In this document: positions 52,200 to 63,628 of the stretch, one piece after another
How the letters are laid out: every line of letters starts with the position of its first letter
Numbering within the stretch: position 1 is the stretch's first letter
Source: Emiliania huxleyi CCMP1516
Taxonomy: Eukaryota > Haptophyta > Isochrysidales > Noelaerhabdaceae
Assembly (NCBI RefSeq): GCF_000372725.1
Contig: NW_005200722.1
Location: forward strand, 68,156-132,155
Direction of reading: 5' to 3'
Length of the DNA stretch: 64,000 nucleotides
Translations under genes and position numbers: made by a program
The notes under the pieces: model-generated
What the model was told of the DNA's origin: nothing
Databases searched by the model: none
Seen by the model: only the letters and a program-made list of their open reading frames with translations

Positions 52200-55100
52200 T
52201 CAGCCCGAATTCGCCAGGAACGCGGCAGCCGAGGACTGCTTCGGCGCCACCGGCGCGGCTGCTGGCACAGCTGCCGTCGCGGCTGCTGTCGCGGCTGCGG
52301 GTGCGGCTAGAAAGGCGGAAGCTGACGATGCTGGTGCGGCGGCGGGCGCGGTAGGCTGCGGCGGCGCGGTAGGCTGCCGTGCTGTCGCCGCACCGGCAGA
52401 GGCGGACGCTCCCTTAGGGCGGGCGGCCTGCTTTACCTTTGCGCGCAGTTTCCGCAGCGCGTCGACAGCGACCAGAGAGACAGTGAGCGAAGCGCCCGCA
52501 CCTGTTCACGGTCAAAAGCATGAGAGGCGCCCTTCACGCAAGTTACGGCTTGGCATCTGACAAGACGCGCCCGCGGGCGAGTTCATCTCGAGGGGAAGCA
52601 CCGCCCTCTCGAGGTCGCGCCCCTCGCGCAACATCTGCTCGAGGTTGACATACGCCTGGCCAAGCTCCTTTTCCACCGAGCCTGTTCACATGCGAGACGT
52701 TTGAACCTTGTTCACGATTGCAGCGGCGAACGCTGTCTCTGGCGCGCCGGCGGCGCCACGGCCCTTGAGCACAAAGTACACGTCGGAGTCCTACATATTC
52801 AAACACGCACGCTGCAAAACAGAATGTTGTGAACAAGTCTCGTGCGCAGCCGTAACAAGGCGAGGGCCTGCTCGTCCTCCGAGCGAAGCGCCTTGCCAAG
52901 CGACTCTGCGGCGGCGGAGCCGTCGGTGAGGGGGAGCGAGTGGCTGAAGTTAACGTCGCACTGCCCGCCGCGGCACTGCACGGCGCCGGTCTTTAGTCGC
53001 GCGGCCCCGGGGTCAAGCTCGAGAAGCTCCACCTCCACCCACACAGACTCGACCGACTCGCCGCCGCGCAGAGCCTCGGGCAGCGAGAGCGAGCGGACGT
53101 CCACGCGCAGCGCTCCTGGCCCGTCCGCCGCGGCCGCCTCTGACGCGCCCGCAGCGCCCGCCTTGCCTCCTCCCCTGCCGCGGTAGGCTGACTGTATCGT
53201 CGCCGCAGCGGCGTCGGCCTCGGAGCGCTCGGCGGGTGCGCGCAGCGAGACGGCGCTGGGTGGCGGTGCGTCGCGCAACGCCATTACGACGGTGAGGCTG
53301 CCCGCGGGCTCGCCCCTCGCGTCGCGCAGCGGGAGCGTCTCGTCGAGGTGGTGCGAGGTGAGGAGGTCTGCGAGGGGCAGGTCGGCGTAGCCGAGGAGGC
53401 CGCTTGCATCCTGCGAAAGGGAGGGAGAGACACCGATGTCGTGGGGAGTCGCTAGGGCGACTATTAGGGCAGGCGAGGTAGGGCGGGCGTCTGAATGCGT
53501 TCACCTCTTCGTTCTCATCGAGGACGGAGAAGCGCAGCGCCGTGCTCTGCAGGTACTTGGAGAGCCGGCCATCGAGGTCGACGCCGAACCGGAACTCGGC
53601 CTCGAAGCGCGGGTCGGTGCCCGATGCGGTGGCCGTCTCCTGCTCACCGAAATCGAAGAGGTCGAAGTGGACGTACGGGGCCGCGCGCAGGCCGTGCGCC
53701 CGCAACCGGAGGTCGGTCGCATACCTGACGCTCACCGTCAGCTCGCGGTCGCGCGATCCGGCGCCGATCGGGGCGAGGGCGAGCGAGGCCACGTCGGGGA
53801 ACTGCTGCATGAAGGCGGCGACGGCCGCGTCGATCCGCCGGCGCAAGCACATCGAGAAGACGAGCAGCCCGACGGGCCTCGCGGACGCACGCGCGGGGGG
53901 CTGGCCAGCTGGCTCCGCCGTGGCGGGCGGCAACGCGTAAAGGGGGGCGGACTTGGAAAGCGCGCCCTTTGGCGAGTGGAGCAGCTCGCGCAGGGGCACA
54001 TCGCAGGTTGCAACCCGCTGGCACTCGACGCCCCACGACTGGTGGAGCTCGAAGCGGAGCGCGGCGGTGGCGAGGTAGTGCAAGAAGAGGTCGTCAACGG
54101 TGAGGACATACTGCGCGGTGAAGCCGTACGCAGGCGAGAGCCCCGCCCGCAGCGGCGTCGCCTGGGTCTCGTGCTGGAAGAAGTCGAGCGATACGAAGGT
54201 TGAGGGGCGGCCACCAAAATGCTCCTCGGCGAGCGAGCACGAAACGACAGACACCTCGAACATGTTCTCGTCGGGCGACACGTCGAGCTCCGTGCGCGCG
54301 CCCTCCGAGATGAGTGAGCCAGCCACCGACTCCTCGTCCGCTGCCCGCGGCAGCGGCGGCGCGCTGGGGGCGCGGCCCGACAGGTACTCGCTGCGCTGCG
54401 CCTCGAGGGCGGCTGCGCGCTCCGAGTGTCGTAGAGCACTCTTGCTTGCCGTCGCCAGCTCTCGCGTTCGGAGCTGCAACTGCTTTTGCAACTGCGATCG
54501 CTCCTCCGCCTCTCGCCGCTTGTGCGCGTCGAGCTCGGCGCGCAGCGTCTCGGAGAGGCGCTGTGCGATGGCTAGCAGGCCCTCCGCCTTCTCGAGAGCG
54601 ACGCGGAGCTCGTTGTTTTGCGCGAGCACCTCGTGCACCTGCTTCTTGGCGAGCGGGGAGAGGCCGAGCTTGGAGAGGTCCGTGTCCTGCAGCCGCAACG
54701 CCGACGCGCCGTCCCGCGCCGCCGCTCCTCCGCCGTCCGCTGGCGGCTGGGCTTTGCCGCTCTTGGCCGCGGGCGTGGCCCGCACCAGCGCCAGGGCGCG
54801 CTCGAGGTCGTCGGGCGACACGCCTGTGTCGCCCACGAGTGTGGCGACGCGCTTCTCGAGGCACTGCACCTCCTGCCGCGCCTGCCCCGCCTCGGCCTGC
54901 GCGCGCTGCACCTGCCGCTTGGCGGCGTCGCGCTCTCCGTGCGCCGAGGCGAGTCGCGAGTCGCTCGTTGCGTGGGCCTCAGCCGCAATCTGCGCCTTGT
55001 CTTCCGCATCCTTGACCCTCGTGCGCAGCCGCTTCACCTCCGCCTCGCGCTGCAGCACCTGCTGCTTGAGGACGGAGAGCTCGCCCGCCTCCGCCTCGGA

Positions 55101-56303
55101 GAAGACCTGCGACAGGATCCGCTCGTTCTCGCGCTCCAGATCCACCTTCTCTGCCCGCAGCCTCTCCACCAGCAGCGCCGCTTCCTCACCCTCGTCGGTA
55201 GCCAGTTGTAGTCGTTGCGCCTCCTGCCGCAGCCGCGTGCTCTCGCTTCGCTCCTCGCGGATGACGCGATTCATCTCGCTCAGCTGGGAGAGTACCTTCT
55301 CGTGGTTGGATCGCACGGCGCCAAAGCGCGCCTAGTCACGCTTCCCTGTGTGAAGAGACGCCGCTCACGGCGGCTGCCCCTATGCTCTGTGGCGCTGGAG
55401 CACTTCGAGGTGGTCGTATCTCTGCGAGAGGAGAGTGAGCTGCGCGGTCCGCTCCTTGACGGTGCGCCGCAGCTCAAGCACGTGCAGCGTTTCTTGCACA
55501 CCCGTCGCCCCGCCCTCGCCGATCGCCGCCGTCGCGCCCGCCGCTCCGCTGAGGGGCGCCGCGGCAGCCTTGTCTCGGAGCTCGTCCAGCTCCGCATCCT
55601 TCTCGCGAACCAGCCGAATCAGCGCCGCCACCTGGTCACCATCGCCATCGGGCATGGCGGTGCTGGCCGCCTCCGCCGCGACAGCCGCAGCCGCCGCCTG
55701 ATCCGCACCGCCGGTGTCCCCGACGCCATCGGGAGGCGTCTGCTGCGCATTGCATGCAGCCGCCGGCCGCGGCTTTTGGCCCTTCGCCGCGCCACCGCCG
55801 CCGCCATTCTTGGGAGTCCGCGTAGCAGCCGGCGGCGTCCGCGGCGCCCATGCCGTGCGCGGCGTGGCCGGAGGGGCGCCGGCGCTCGCGGGGCGGCGCT
55901 TTGCCGCCCGGCGGGTGGTGCCATCACTGCGTGCGGCTCCATGCTTGTAGAGCGTCAGCTGCTGCGCGAGGCGGCGGTGCTCGTTTTCCCTCTGGGCGAG
56001 GCGCACCTCGAGCTGCGCGATCTTCTCGTCCTTTGACGCCACCTGCGCCGCCCGCGCGCGCTCCGCCAGCGGCGCGTCCTTTCCCGCGTGTGACGCAGCG
56101 GAGAGGTCGGAACGGATCCGCTGCATCTGCACGCCGAGCTGCTTGACCTTCTCGCCCTGCTCGAGGTTGTGCCGCTTGAGCGCCGCGTTCTCCTGCTGCA
56201 GCTTGAGCAGCCGGTCGTCGCCACGCTGCCCCGCCTGCATCATCACCGGCCCGCTCTGCGAGGCGAGCCCCATCCTGCCCGTTGGAGCGCGGGACTGTTT
56301 CAT
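52200..56303 (-). CDS. RPGRIP1L: RPGRIP1L-like ciliary transition-zone protein
   Basis: ATG 56303, stop TGA 52200-52202. Two long coiled-coil exons (56303 to about 55392, then about 55331 onward: LLKLQQENAALKRHNLEQGE, LERENERILSQVFSEAEAGE) lead to a first C2 domain MFEVSVVSCSLAEEHFGGRP STFVSLDFFQHETQATPLRA matching the RPGRIP1 pattern (STFxxYxFYxxETQxTP). A second C2-like block follows (LTVSVRYATDLRLRAHGLRA), an IQ motif (AATIQSAYRGRGG) and the C-terminal C2 (VEVELLELDPGAARLKTGAV, GQAYVNLEQMLREGRDLERA). The last exon 52501-52200 reads ASLTVSLVAVDALRKLRAKV and ends Ala/Pro-rich. The protein scaffolds the ciliary transition zone, which implies a flagellate stage. Introns include 53413-53470 (approximate) and the GC-AG intron 52502-52570. 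Confidence 0.85.
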
Positions 56304-57422
56304 GTACGGACCTCCTCGAGGTGTCGAGGTCGTGAGAGGGGCAAATCGTAAGAGGGGTGGCCCAGACAGCGATACGTCAGCACCTCCCTGACCCTCCTGA
56401 CTGAGCTCTGAGGGTCACCGCCCGTCGACCTCGACGCGCCCTTTCCATTCTTCCGACGGACCCCGACCGCGAGGCCGAGGGCCGACTACCAGCGCAGAGC
56501 CGGCCGCAGTGAGATTAGGAACGATGTTCATCGCAGTACGGCTCTAATCACTAATGCGCTCGTTGCCGCGCGCGCGCAAAGTCATAGGCTCATAGGATCC
56601 GGAGGGTGAGACTCCGAACAAGTTCCATTGTGCAGCATCGAAGAAGCGCTCCGGGTCGACCGCTTCCAAGACTGCCACCGCCTTCTCCTCCTCATCCTCA
56701 CCACGCACGTACACAGGTCCTCCCTCAGCATCCCGTCCCAGGGTTCCACCGCCCGCCTTCCCGGGGCTCCGGTTCTCCCTGATTCGCTCTTTTATTCGCC
56801 AGCCGAGCGTCGCCTGACGGCCGCTGTAGCCGAGCAGAGTGCTCTTCAAAACAACAACAACAACACACGGAAGAGAGAGGATTTCCGCATGGGAAGGGCA
56901 GGGGAGAGCAAGAAACGACGAGCGAGGCCTGCAGCACTGCGGCCACCCTGCCAACCAGCCCCCGAACCGTCCCGCAGCTCACAGACCAGCCAGCAGACCC
57001 GGAGCAGCACCACCGCCTCCCCGCGCCCCCCCCCTCCTCCTCCCTTCCCCTCTACCTAAGAGCACTCGCCACGCGATGCGGTCGCGCCCCATATTTCCCA
57101 TTGTACCTATCTCACAGAGCCGCGCGCGCGCGCTGCCGCTGGGGCGTGGGGGTGGGGCTGCAGCCTGCACTGCTTATTTAAAAATGGTGATCGGTATATC
57201 TCCCCTTTCCATCTCGTATACCAGTAGCTCTTTCTCCCGGCGATCTTCTTAATTGAAACAGAATGTGAATCATGGCCTGACGCATGCATACGTGTACGTG
57301 AGAGCGGTACCGTGACCGTCCAGAGTCGCACGGCGCCAGAGCCACCACGACCTTTCTTTGTCATGAGCTATGGCCTGTGGGAGGGTCATGCATCTGCACG
57401 ATGCGCAGGAGCGCGCCCCCCA
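56304..57422. other. Intergenic region with one possible minus exon
   Basis: The promoter of the RPGRIP1L-like gene should lie here. A minus frame 56544-56760 (GGPVYVRGEDEEEKAVAVLE, DPERFFDAAQWNLFGVSPSG) reads like a real exon but has no start codon or acceptor that I can fix. Confidence 0.4.
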
Positions 57423-57983
57423 TTACTTGCAGACCTCACGGCCGGTGATAAGCTTCGTGCACTCGCCGCCGCCGCCTTTCGGGGCCGGAGCTGCCTTTGC
57501 CGCAGGTTTCGAAGGGGCCGGCTTTGCCGCCTTTGGGGCCGCGGCCTTGGGCGGCGCAGCCTTAGCCTCCTTCGCCTTGGCCTTCGCTGCCGCTGCCGCT
57601 GCCTGCTCTTCCTCCTTCTTAGTCTTCTCCGCCGCGGCCGCTGCAGCCTCGGCGGCAGCTTTCTGCCTAGCAGCCTCCTCCTCGGCCGCCTTCTTGTCTG
57701 CGGCAGCCTTGGCGATGGACTCCTCCTTGAGACGCACGTCCGCTAGGGCACGAGCAGCTTGCTGGCCGGCCTTGCTCCACCGTGGCGCGCCGAGGTTGGG
57801 CGAGGAGCACTCTGGCTCGATGTCACAAGCCGCGAGCGCCCTGGACGAGAAGAGCAGTGGCGCAAGTCCGAGCGACGTGCCCAGCGAGAAGGCACTGCGG
57901 CGAGAGTGCACCGCCGCCGCCCCAGACTTTGCCGGGGGCGTCGGCGTGAAGCTGAAGGAGAGCGCGAGGATTTGCACGAGCAT
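57423..57983 (-). CDS. Protein with thylakoid-lumen-type bipartite leader
   Basis: 186 residues from ATG 57983. The leader has a signal-peptide-like start (MLVQILALSFSFTPTPPAKS), then a twin-arginine hydrophobic segment (RRSAFSLGTSLGLAPLLFSS) ending RALA before ACDIEP, as in Tat-dependent lumenal proteins. The mature part has four Cys (ACDIEPECSS and ECTKLITGREVC), a conserved-looking N-terminal patch and a long Ala/Lys/Glu coiled helix (KAAEEEAARQKAAAEAAAAA) then Ala/Pro/Lys repeats. Function unknown. The pairing of end-cysteines suggests a disulfide. The start codon lies about 135 bp from repeat R2 copy 3 and about 280 bp from repeat R1 copy 3. Confidence 0.75.
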   Translation of the reverse strand: MLVQILALSFSFTPTPPAKSGAAAVHSRRSAFSLGTSLGLAPLLFSSRALAACDIEPECSSPNLGAPRWSKAGQQAARALADVRLKEESIAKAAADKKAAEEEAARQKAAAEAAAAAAEKTKKEEEQAAAAAAKAKAKEAKAAPPKAAAPKAAKPAPSKPAAKAAPAPKGGGGECTKLITGREVCK

Positions 57984-58119
57984 TTGGTTAGGTTGGTGGA
58001 GTGCCCGTTTGGTGGGCCATTTTTGCGGAAAGAATTTGTTGTGTGCGGAAAGAATATTTGCGGCATAACACTTGGCACGGTTCTCTCGATATTTTTGGAG
58101 ATAACACTTGGCACGGTTC

Positions 58120-58255
58120 TCGGGCGACGGCTAGCACCACACTCCTTCCTCTCCTTAAAATCCCTGTGTGTGGTGGCGGCGTGCCGTCCTCCCATCCCTC
58201 CCTTGGGTTGCCTGCTTTCTTTCTTTATTTTTACGGTTCTCTCGAGGTTCTCGAG
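58120..58255. repeat. Dispersed repeat R2, partial third copy
   Basis: Shares cgacggctag, the gtgtggtggcggcgtgccgtc core and the ctttctttcttt tail with 23115-23215. It lacks the coding part. Confidence 0.75.
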
Positions 58256-58260
58256 GTGGA

Positions 58261-58800
58261 AATCCTTTGGCCGCGTTGGGTAGCGAGGATTGGTGTGACG
58301 CGATCCACGCAGGCGTGGTTTCTGACGGCCGACCGTCAGTGCACGGAGTTGCCCCTTCTCCGACTGCCCCGGCTAGTTCCCGAGTTTCGCGGGAGTGACC
58401 CCATGCGTCAAACTCGAGACCTAGCGCGGGTGGGTTGGAGGGGGCTCGCTGCAAGGAAGGGCTGTGTAAGAGGCCGATCCCCGTAGTCCAAGCCGTAGTC
58501 CGCCCCACTCCTCCCCATCGGGCGGCATAAGCGGCCACGCCTCGCAGATTCGTTTCTCGCGCCTGGGTCCAGGCGCGCGGGGCATCCCCCGGGTCGCTCG
58601 ACCAGCGTCCAGCGATCCGAGGAGTGGCCGCTATGAGAGGGAAAGAGCGGGGCCCCTCGACGCCTCTGTCCGGCCCTCCGAGGGGGGAAGGGAATTGGCA
58701 ATTGCGGGGTCCCCACGGGCGCCTCAGTTCGGCCCTCCGAAGGGGGGGAGGGGAGCAAGGGGGTGGGGGGGTCGGGGCGGTGGGGAGGGGTCTCGGTTGG
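58261..58800 (-). repeat. Dispersed repeat R1, copy 3 (longest)
   Basis: Contains all blocks of the other copies, including the tgacggccgaccgtca hairpin and the [24 protein letters not shown] end. It is oriented as sense for the minus gene at 57423-57983. Confidence 0.88.
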
Positions 58801-59821
58801 CACGGAACTCGCGCGCGCTGGGTACTCTGACAGACACAGGTACACCACGGGAGCCGCCTAAGCGACTCCTGCGAGGACGGCGAGGCACTCTCTTAGCTCC
58901 GTGCTGCGTGCACTCGACCGCCCTCGGCCTCGCCGCAAGCTCATTGAGAATCTGCTCTTGCGATGGCCGAGAGAGCTTAGAGAGCGAGAGAGAGAGCCGT
59001 GTGAAGAACGACTGAGATCGCTGTAACTAACAAAAACGAATGGGCACTTAGTTACTGTCCCACCAGTCGCCAGCGTGCGCGACTACTAGAGTGCCCGTCA
59101 GACAAGTGTCCAGGGCCTCTCGGTCTCCAGCCGAGCGTGTTCTGTCTTCTGACTGTTGTCACTTGTGAGAGAGATTTTTGTTGTCGTTCACTTGATTGTG
59201 CGGGAGAGAGAGTTTTGTCGCAATTAATATTTTTCCTGTCCAACGGCAACGCCTGTGTCAGTGAGCGCGCGGAGAGAGTTGTTTTTGTCCATTCTTTTAT
59301 CTGTGTAGGAACCCCCACGAAACCCGAAAAGAAAACGATTAAACGTGTCTACCCCGCTTGGAGTGTTCTTGAGTGTTGCTGTGGAGCGTCCACAGTTCAA
59401 CATACGCGCTCGCGCGCTCGCGTCTGCTGGCGCCCAGAGAACACGTTGCACCTCATGCTCCCGGCGGAGCCCAACTGCTCGCACTCGACAAGGCACAGTC
59501 CCATCCACTCGCGGCCCAGCGCTGAAGAAGTCGAACTTCCAGTCTCGATGGCATCGTCGATGGAAGACGATGCGGCTCGCGCCGGGTTGTGTGAGCTCGG
59601 GGCGAGCGTGAGGCGGGGGTGGTTTTATTGCGGCACAAGTACGCTGTGCTCTTGTGTGACAGTGCGCAGTCAGCAGAGGTAGAGCTTCCACGCTCACCAT
59701 GTGACGCCGGAGTAGTGACGCCGGCACCAGAGCCCCAGAGCCCCCACGAGAAGCCGAACGCCCCGTCGCGCCTCCGCTCCGCCCTCGCACAAATAGTGAG
59801 GACACACACGCCGCGGCGCAA

Positions 59822-61646
59822 CTACTCGTCCGCGGCCCCGGCCGGCCCCGCCGCCGCGGCGGCGCGCGCCTCGGCCGCGTGTGTGGCGAAGCCGCGCGCC
59901 GCGAGCGCCCACGCGGCCACCAGCATCGCCGCGCCGACGAAGAAGTGCATCCCGGGCAGCGGCAGCGGCGGCGCCTCGGCGGTGAAGGCGGCGAGGACAG
60001 CGGCGTACAGCGTCGAGCCGATGGCGCCGGTGAGCTCGGTGAGGGCGCCGAGTGCGCCGAGGAGTGCACCTCGCTCGCCGGGCGGCGCGATGTTGGTGAG
60101 GAGGGCCTGGAGGGCGGGGATGCAGACACAGCCGACCGAGACAACGACGATGGAGGCGAGGAAGCCTGTGGGCGAGGGGGAGGCGCCCGCGCCGCCGAGA
60201 CCGGCCGCGAAGACAGCGAGCCCGTAGAGGACGGCGCGCTGAAGGCCTGCTCACGCGTGTGTGTGTGTTGATCAGACGCTGTTCACACAGGCGCGGCAGC
60301 AGGACGGCGCGTCGCGGGCCGAGGCGCGGCACGAGCAGCCTCGGCGCGACGGCGAGCATGAGGCCCACCACCACCATGATCGGGCCCGTCTGCTGCTGCG
60401 ACCAGCCAAACCTATAGGGACAGCATCGGCTCAATCAGTGGCGATCCGTGGTGCAGACGCGTCAGCTGCTGCAGTGCAGCCGGACCGCACGCTGGCGTAG
60501 TTGACGAACTGCGCGTCGAGCGCATTGCGCGCGAGGGAGACGAAACCGTATGCCAGCGCGGCGCTCCGCAGCAGCCCGGCTCGCCCGAAGAGGCGGCGGA
60601 GGGCACCGATCGGGTTGGCCTCCCTCAGGTCCACCTGCGGCAGATGCAGTAGAGGGCGGTTGCAGTCGAGAGCGAGAAGGCTCTGAGGTGCATCTCGGCT
60701 GCACCTCGGCTGCACCTCGGCTGCTGCCTCCGCCGCCGGTGCGGCGGGTTGGACTCCGGCACTACATCTCCGTGTGAGAGGATGTCTCATCTCTCTGTCG
60801 GCCTGCTGCCTCCGCCGCCGGTGCGGCGGGTTGGACTCCGGCACGAGCAGCGCGATGAGGGCGGCGTTGACGACTTGCAGCGCGGCGGCGATCCGGAGCG
60901 GCGCGCGCGGGCCCAACTTTGCTCCGAGCACGCCTCCGATGGGGAAGGCGAGCAGGAACGCGCCGCCCACCGACAGGCCCTGGAAGACGCCTATCGCAAC
61001 ACTGACCTTCTTTCTCGAGTCGGCTTCTCTTCGTGTCGTCCACACGACCGGCGCGGGAGACGCCGAGGTTCTGCGCGCGCCGCGAGGCGGGCGAGCAGTC
61101 CGCGACGTACGCCTGGCAGATTGGCGTCATGCAGGACGAGCACCCGTCGATGAGGTCCGCGAGGTAGAGCCGGCCGATGGATCCGGCACCGGCGGACGCC
61201 TGCAGCAGGTTGGTCGCGGCGAAGCCGAGAGCGGACCATGCCATCAGCGGCTTGCGGCCACGGACGTCGGAGAGGGCGGAGAGGAGGCCGACGCCGAGGA
61301 AGGTGAGCAGCTTGTCCACCGTCTCCACCCGCCCGCTCAGCGCGATCGCCGCAGGGCTCGGCGCGGTGCTGCCGTCGGCGTTCACTATCAGCCGCACGAG
61401 GTACTGCACGTTCACGGCGTTGAGGCCGAGGGAGAGAAAGTAGAGCCAGTTGGAGAGGATGGCCCAGCCGTACGACGGAGGCGCCCACACGGCCGGCACG
61501 GCTCCGCCGCGCTTGCCGCCCGCGGCAACCAGCTGATCGGCCTTGCATTGCCGCGGAAGCGCCGGACGGTGGCCGGGCGCCGGCGCCGGCGCCAGCTCGG
61601 AGGAGGCGGCGGCCGCACAGGCGACAACGAGAAGAGGGAGCCGCAT
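59822..61646 (-). CDS. Major facilitator superfamily transporter (TetA/HIAT1-like)
   Basis: ATG 61646, stop TAG 59822-59824. A signal-like N-terminus (MRLPLLVVACAAAASSELAP) precedes about 11-12 membrane spans, e.g. WAILSNWLYFLSLGLNAVNV. The MFS loop motif reads LSDVRGRKPLM (family pattern GxLaDrxGRkp). Later exons: VSVAIGVFQGLSVGGAFLLA FPIGGVLGAKLGPRAPLRIA, NPIGALRRLFGRAGLLRSAA, FGWSQQQTGPIMVVVGLMLA, FGLAVFAAGLGGAGASPSPT and ALLTNIAPPGERGALLGALG, the last resembling motif 5 of drug/proton antiporters. Substrate unknown. Introns include 61017-61061 (45 nt) and one near 60635-60850 carrying a perfect 42-bp duplication and gcaccgagatg-type units; intron borders near 60240-60420 are approximate. 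Confidence 0.82.
60721..60844. repeat. Exact 42-bp direct duplication spanning an exon end and its donor
   Basis: 60721-60762 and 60803-60844 are identical (core ctgctgcctccgccgccggt). On the minus strand this is the end of exon ...LLVPESNPP plus the intron start. A ctcggctgcac array lies beside it at 60686-60722. Confidence 0.92.
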
Positions 61647-62060
61647 TACAATTGTATGGGAGTCAGCAGTCGCAGCCGGGGAGGACTGGCAAAAAAACGG
61701 CAGGGCGGCGCACGTGTATCCTCGCCGCCGCGTGCGCTTTCGCGGGCGCCCGCTCCCGTCAAGAGCGACGAAGCTCGAGCGACGAAGGTCGCGTCTGCCG
61801 ACTGCCGTCTCTCGTACTCTTCACTCTCCAGCCCAGGTGCAGGTCGACGTCCCCCCGCCAACAGGACGCATCCCTCGCCGCCGCCTTTGAAAACGGAGAA
61901 AGGTTTTCCACTCTCGCCCAAATCCACCAAGTCGAATCGGCTCTTCCTTGCACATACAGTTACATACACTCCGTGTGGATCATCATCATGGCGCGCTGAC
62001 CGCTCACCCACACACAATGACGGCGCGCGTCAATGCGTCAGGCCGCCGCGCGCCCCTTCT

Positions 62061-63065
62061 TCAGCCCGCCACCTGGTCGAGCGCGTCGCCGAGCAGCCCC
62101 TTGGCCACGCCGAGGTCGCGCAGCTGCTCCACGCCGCCGCTCGCGCGCACCTCGGCGGCGTGGTCGGCCACGAAGCGGCGGCACTGCGCGAGGAGCCGCC
62201 CGTCGCCCGTCGTGTGCGCCGCCTCGAGCAGCGGCACGGCGGTCTCCGGCCCGACGCTCTCCTGCAGCGCCTGCGCGCAGAGCAGCTCGAGGCGCGGCAC
62301 CTGGTACATCTGCGCCAGCTGCCGCAGGACGAGACCTCGGCGGCGTCGCGCTACTTCATGCCGATGCCAAACATGGTCCGCCGAAAGTCGCAGACCGAGA
62401 GGGTGCTGCCGTCGGCGCTGATGGCGAGGTCGCGAGGCATACGAACCGCGCCTCGTCACCCACGCCATCAACGCTGCCGCAGGCACCGCTGCCCGCGAGC
62501 GTAGTCACCGCACCCGTCGCCACCTCCACCCGCCGGATCTTGTCGTTGATGGAGTCCTCACAAACAGCGCGCAGCCGTCCGGGCTGACCGCGAGGCTGTG
62601 TGGTTTGTTGAACTGCGCCGCATCGCCCACGCCATCCGCATTGCCTTTTTCGCCGCTGCCCGCGAGCGTCGTGACCGCGCCAGTTGCCACCTCCACCCGA
62701 CGGATGTAAGTCGGCCACAACCAGCATGCTGCCATCCGGGCTGATGGGATGCAGTAGAACTAGAAGCCTTCGTCCTCGAGGGTTGCTATGCTGCGCACGC
62801 GCCCGGTCGCCGAGACGTGCAGGAACGAGTCCTCAGCCGCGACGTACCAGGCACCCGCGTGATCGCTTGCCACGCCGCGCAGGCTGAGGGACGCCAGAGG
62901 TCCGTCCTCGCCCTCGAGCTCCAGCGTGGTGACCTGGCCGACGGTGCGCGCGCCAAAGATGGGCGCCTCGAAGCCGGCAGCGACCGCCACGGGCTCGCCC
63001 TCCTCACCGCCGTTGCCGTCGCTCTCGGTGCGGACGCGCTTGCCGGAGCGCGACGCCATGGCCAT
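62061..63065 (-). pseudogene. NHL-repeat / BACK-domain protein, multiply frameshifted
   Basis: From ATG 63065 the minus strand reads MAMASRSGKRVRTESDGNGG and VTTLELEGEDGPLASLSLRG, then NHL-type units that continue only after frame changes near 62761, 62708, 62563 and 62438: LLHPISPDGSMLVVADL, IRRVEVATGAVTTLAGSGEK, FNKPHSLAVSPDGCALFV, EDSINDKIRRVEVATGAVTT and PRDLAISADGSTLSVCDFRR. A final frame (62061-62340) encodes LRQLAQMYQVPRLELLCAQA and EAAHTTGDGRLLAQCRRFVA, typical of the helical BACK segment behind a BTB domain. The BTB domain itself is missing. Shifts of one or two bases cannot be introns. The intact parent would be a cytosolic NHL-BTB adaptor. Confidence 0.75.
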
Positions 63066-63163
63066 GGCGGAGGTGAGGCGTTGCCACGCGCAAAAAGCTG
63101 CGTACCAAGCCCCCTGAAGCCGGAATATCCGGCGCCGTTCCGGCGCCCGCTTATGGGAGGAGG

Positions 63164-63168
63164 CAAAA
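63164..63168 (-). terminator. RNA polymerase III T-run after 5S rRNA
   Basis: The minus strand continues gctgcatgttttgcc, giving four T at the 3' end of the 5S gene. Confidence 0.75.
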
Positions 63169-63284
63169 CATGCAGCACTCAGCCTTCCCTCCCCCTCCCG
63201 GATGGAAGTACTACCTGAGCTCGACCGTGCTTGACTTCGCTGTTCAGATGGGAAGCGGTAACCCACGGTGATATGGCCGCATGT
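63168..63284 (-). rRNA. 5S ribosomal RNA gene
   Basis: The minus strand reads acatgcggccatatcaccgt ... cccatctgaacagcgaagtc, aagcacggtcgagctcaggt and agtacttccatccgggag. It has the 5S hallmarks GGCCAUAxCACC, CCCAUCxGAAC, GAAGUxAAGC and GUAGUACUU. The ends acatgcggc and gctgcatgt pair as helix I, and tttt directly follows as a pol III terminator (plus-strand 63165-63168). The length of about 117 nt is normal. It is a single copy, between a pseudogene and a protease gene, with no other rRNA beside it. Confidence 0.9.
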
Positions 63285-63628
63285 GATGGGTGCATGAGCT
63301 ATCTCGGATCAAGTAGTCAACGCGCACTCTCTTATTTGGTACTCTCGGCAAAACTTTCGTCAACTAGCAAACCCGGTCTTGCAAGGGGCGTGTCTAGACT
63401 GGGAGAGAGAGTGAGAGAGATTTTTAGCATTGTTTTGTTTGTTGCTAGACTGGAGGGTTTGCTAGGACCTCCTACTAGGAGGGTTGTGTACGTACTTTTA
63501 ACCATCAAGCGCGGGATAGGAAGGCGAAACACAGTTAGCGACCAACAACTGGGACACCAGCGCGGTGAAGGGACGTTAAGCCGGGAACACCCTGAAAGAA
63601 GAAAAACGTGCCGCGTAGGTTTGGCGCC
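63285..63628. other. Divergent region between 5S rRNA and the carboxypeptidase gene
   Basis: No gene seen. GA-rich patch at 63400-63425. Probable promoter of the carboxypeptidase. Confidence 0.45.

Larger units (their letters stand above)
57984..59821. other. Intergenic region with repeats R2 and R1
   Basis: R2 partial copy at 58120-58255 and R1 copy 3 at 58261-58800 lie back to back. 58800-59821 shows no supported gene; it includes the 3' flank of the MFS gene. The sequences ggcacggttctctcgat/ggcacggttctcgg near 58076 and 58108 form a short direct repeat. Confidence 0.5.

Noticed and set aside
52093-52560. 155-residue plus frame with Ala-rich sequence
   Set aside because: It is antisense to the last exon of the RPGRIP1L-like gene, which has family support.
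59137-59682. 181-residue plus frame and a possible snRNA with T-rich segments
   Set aside because: No snRNA hallmark (Sm site plus conserved U1-U6 sequences) could be matched and the frame lacks domain features.
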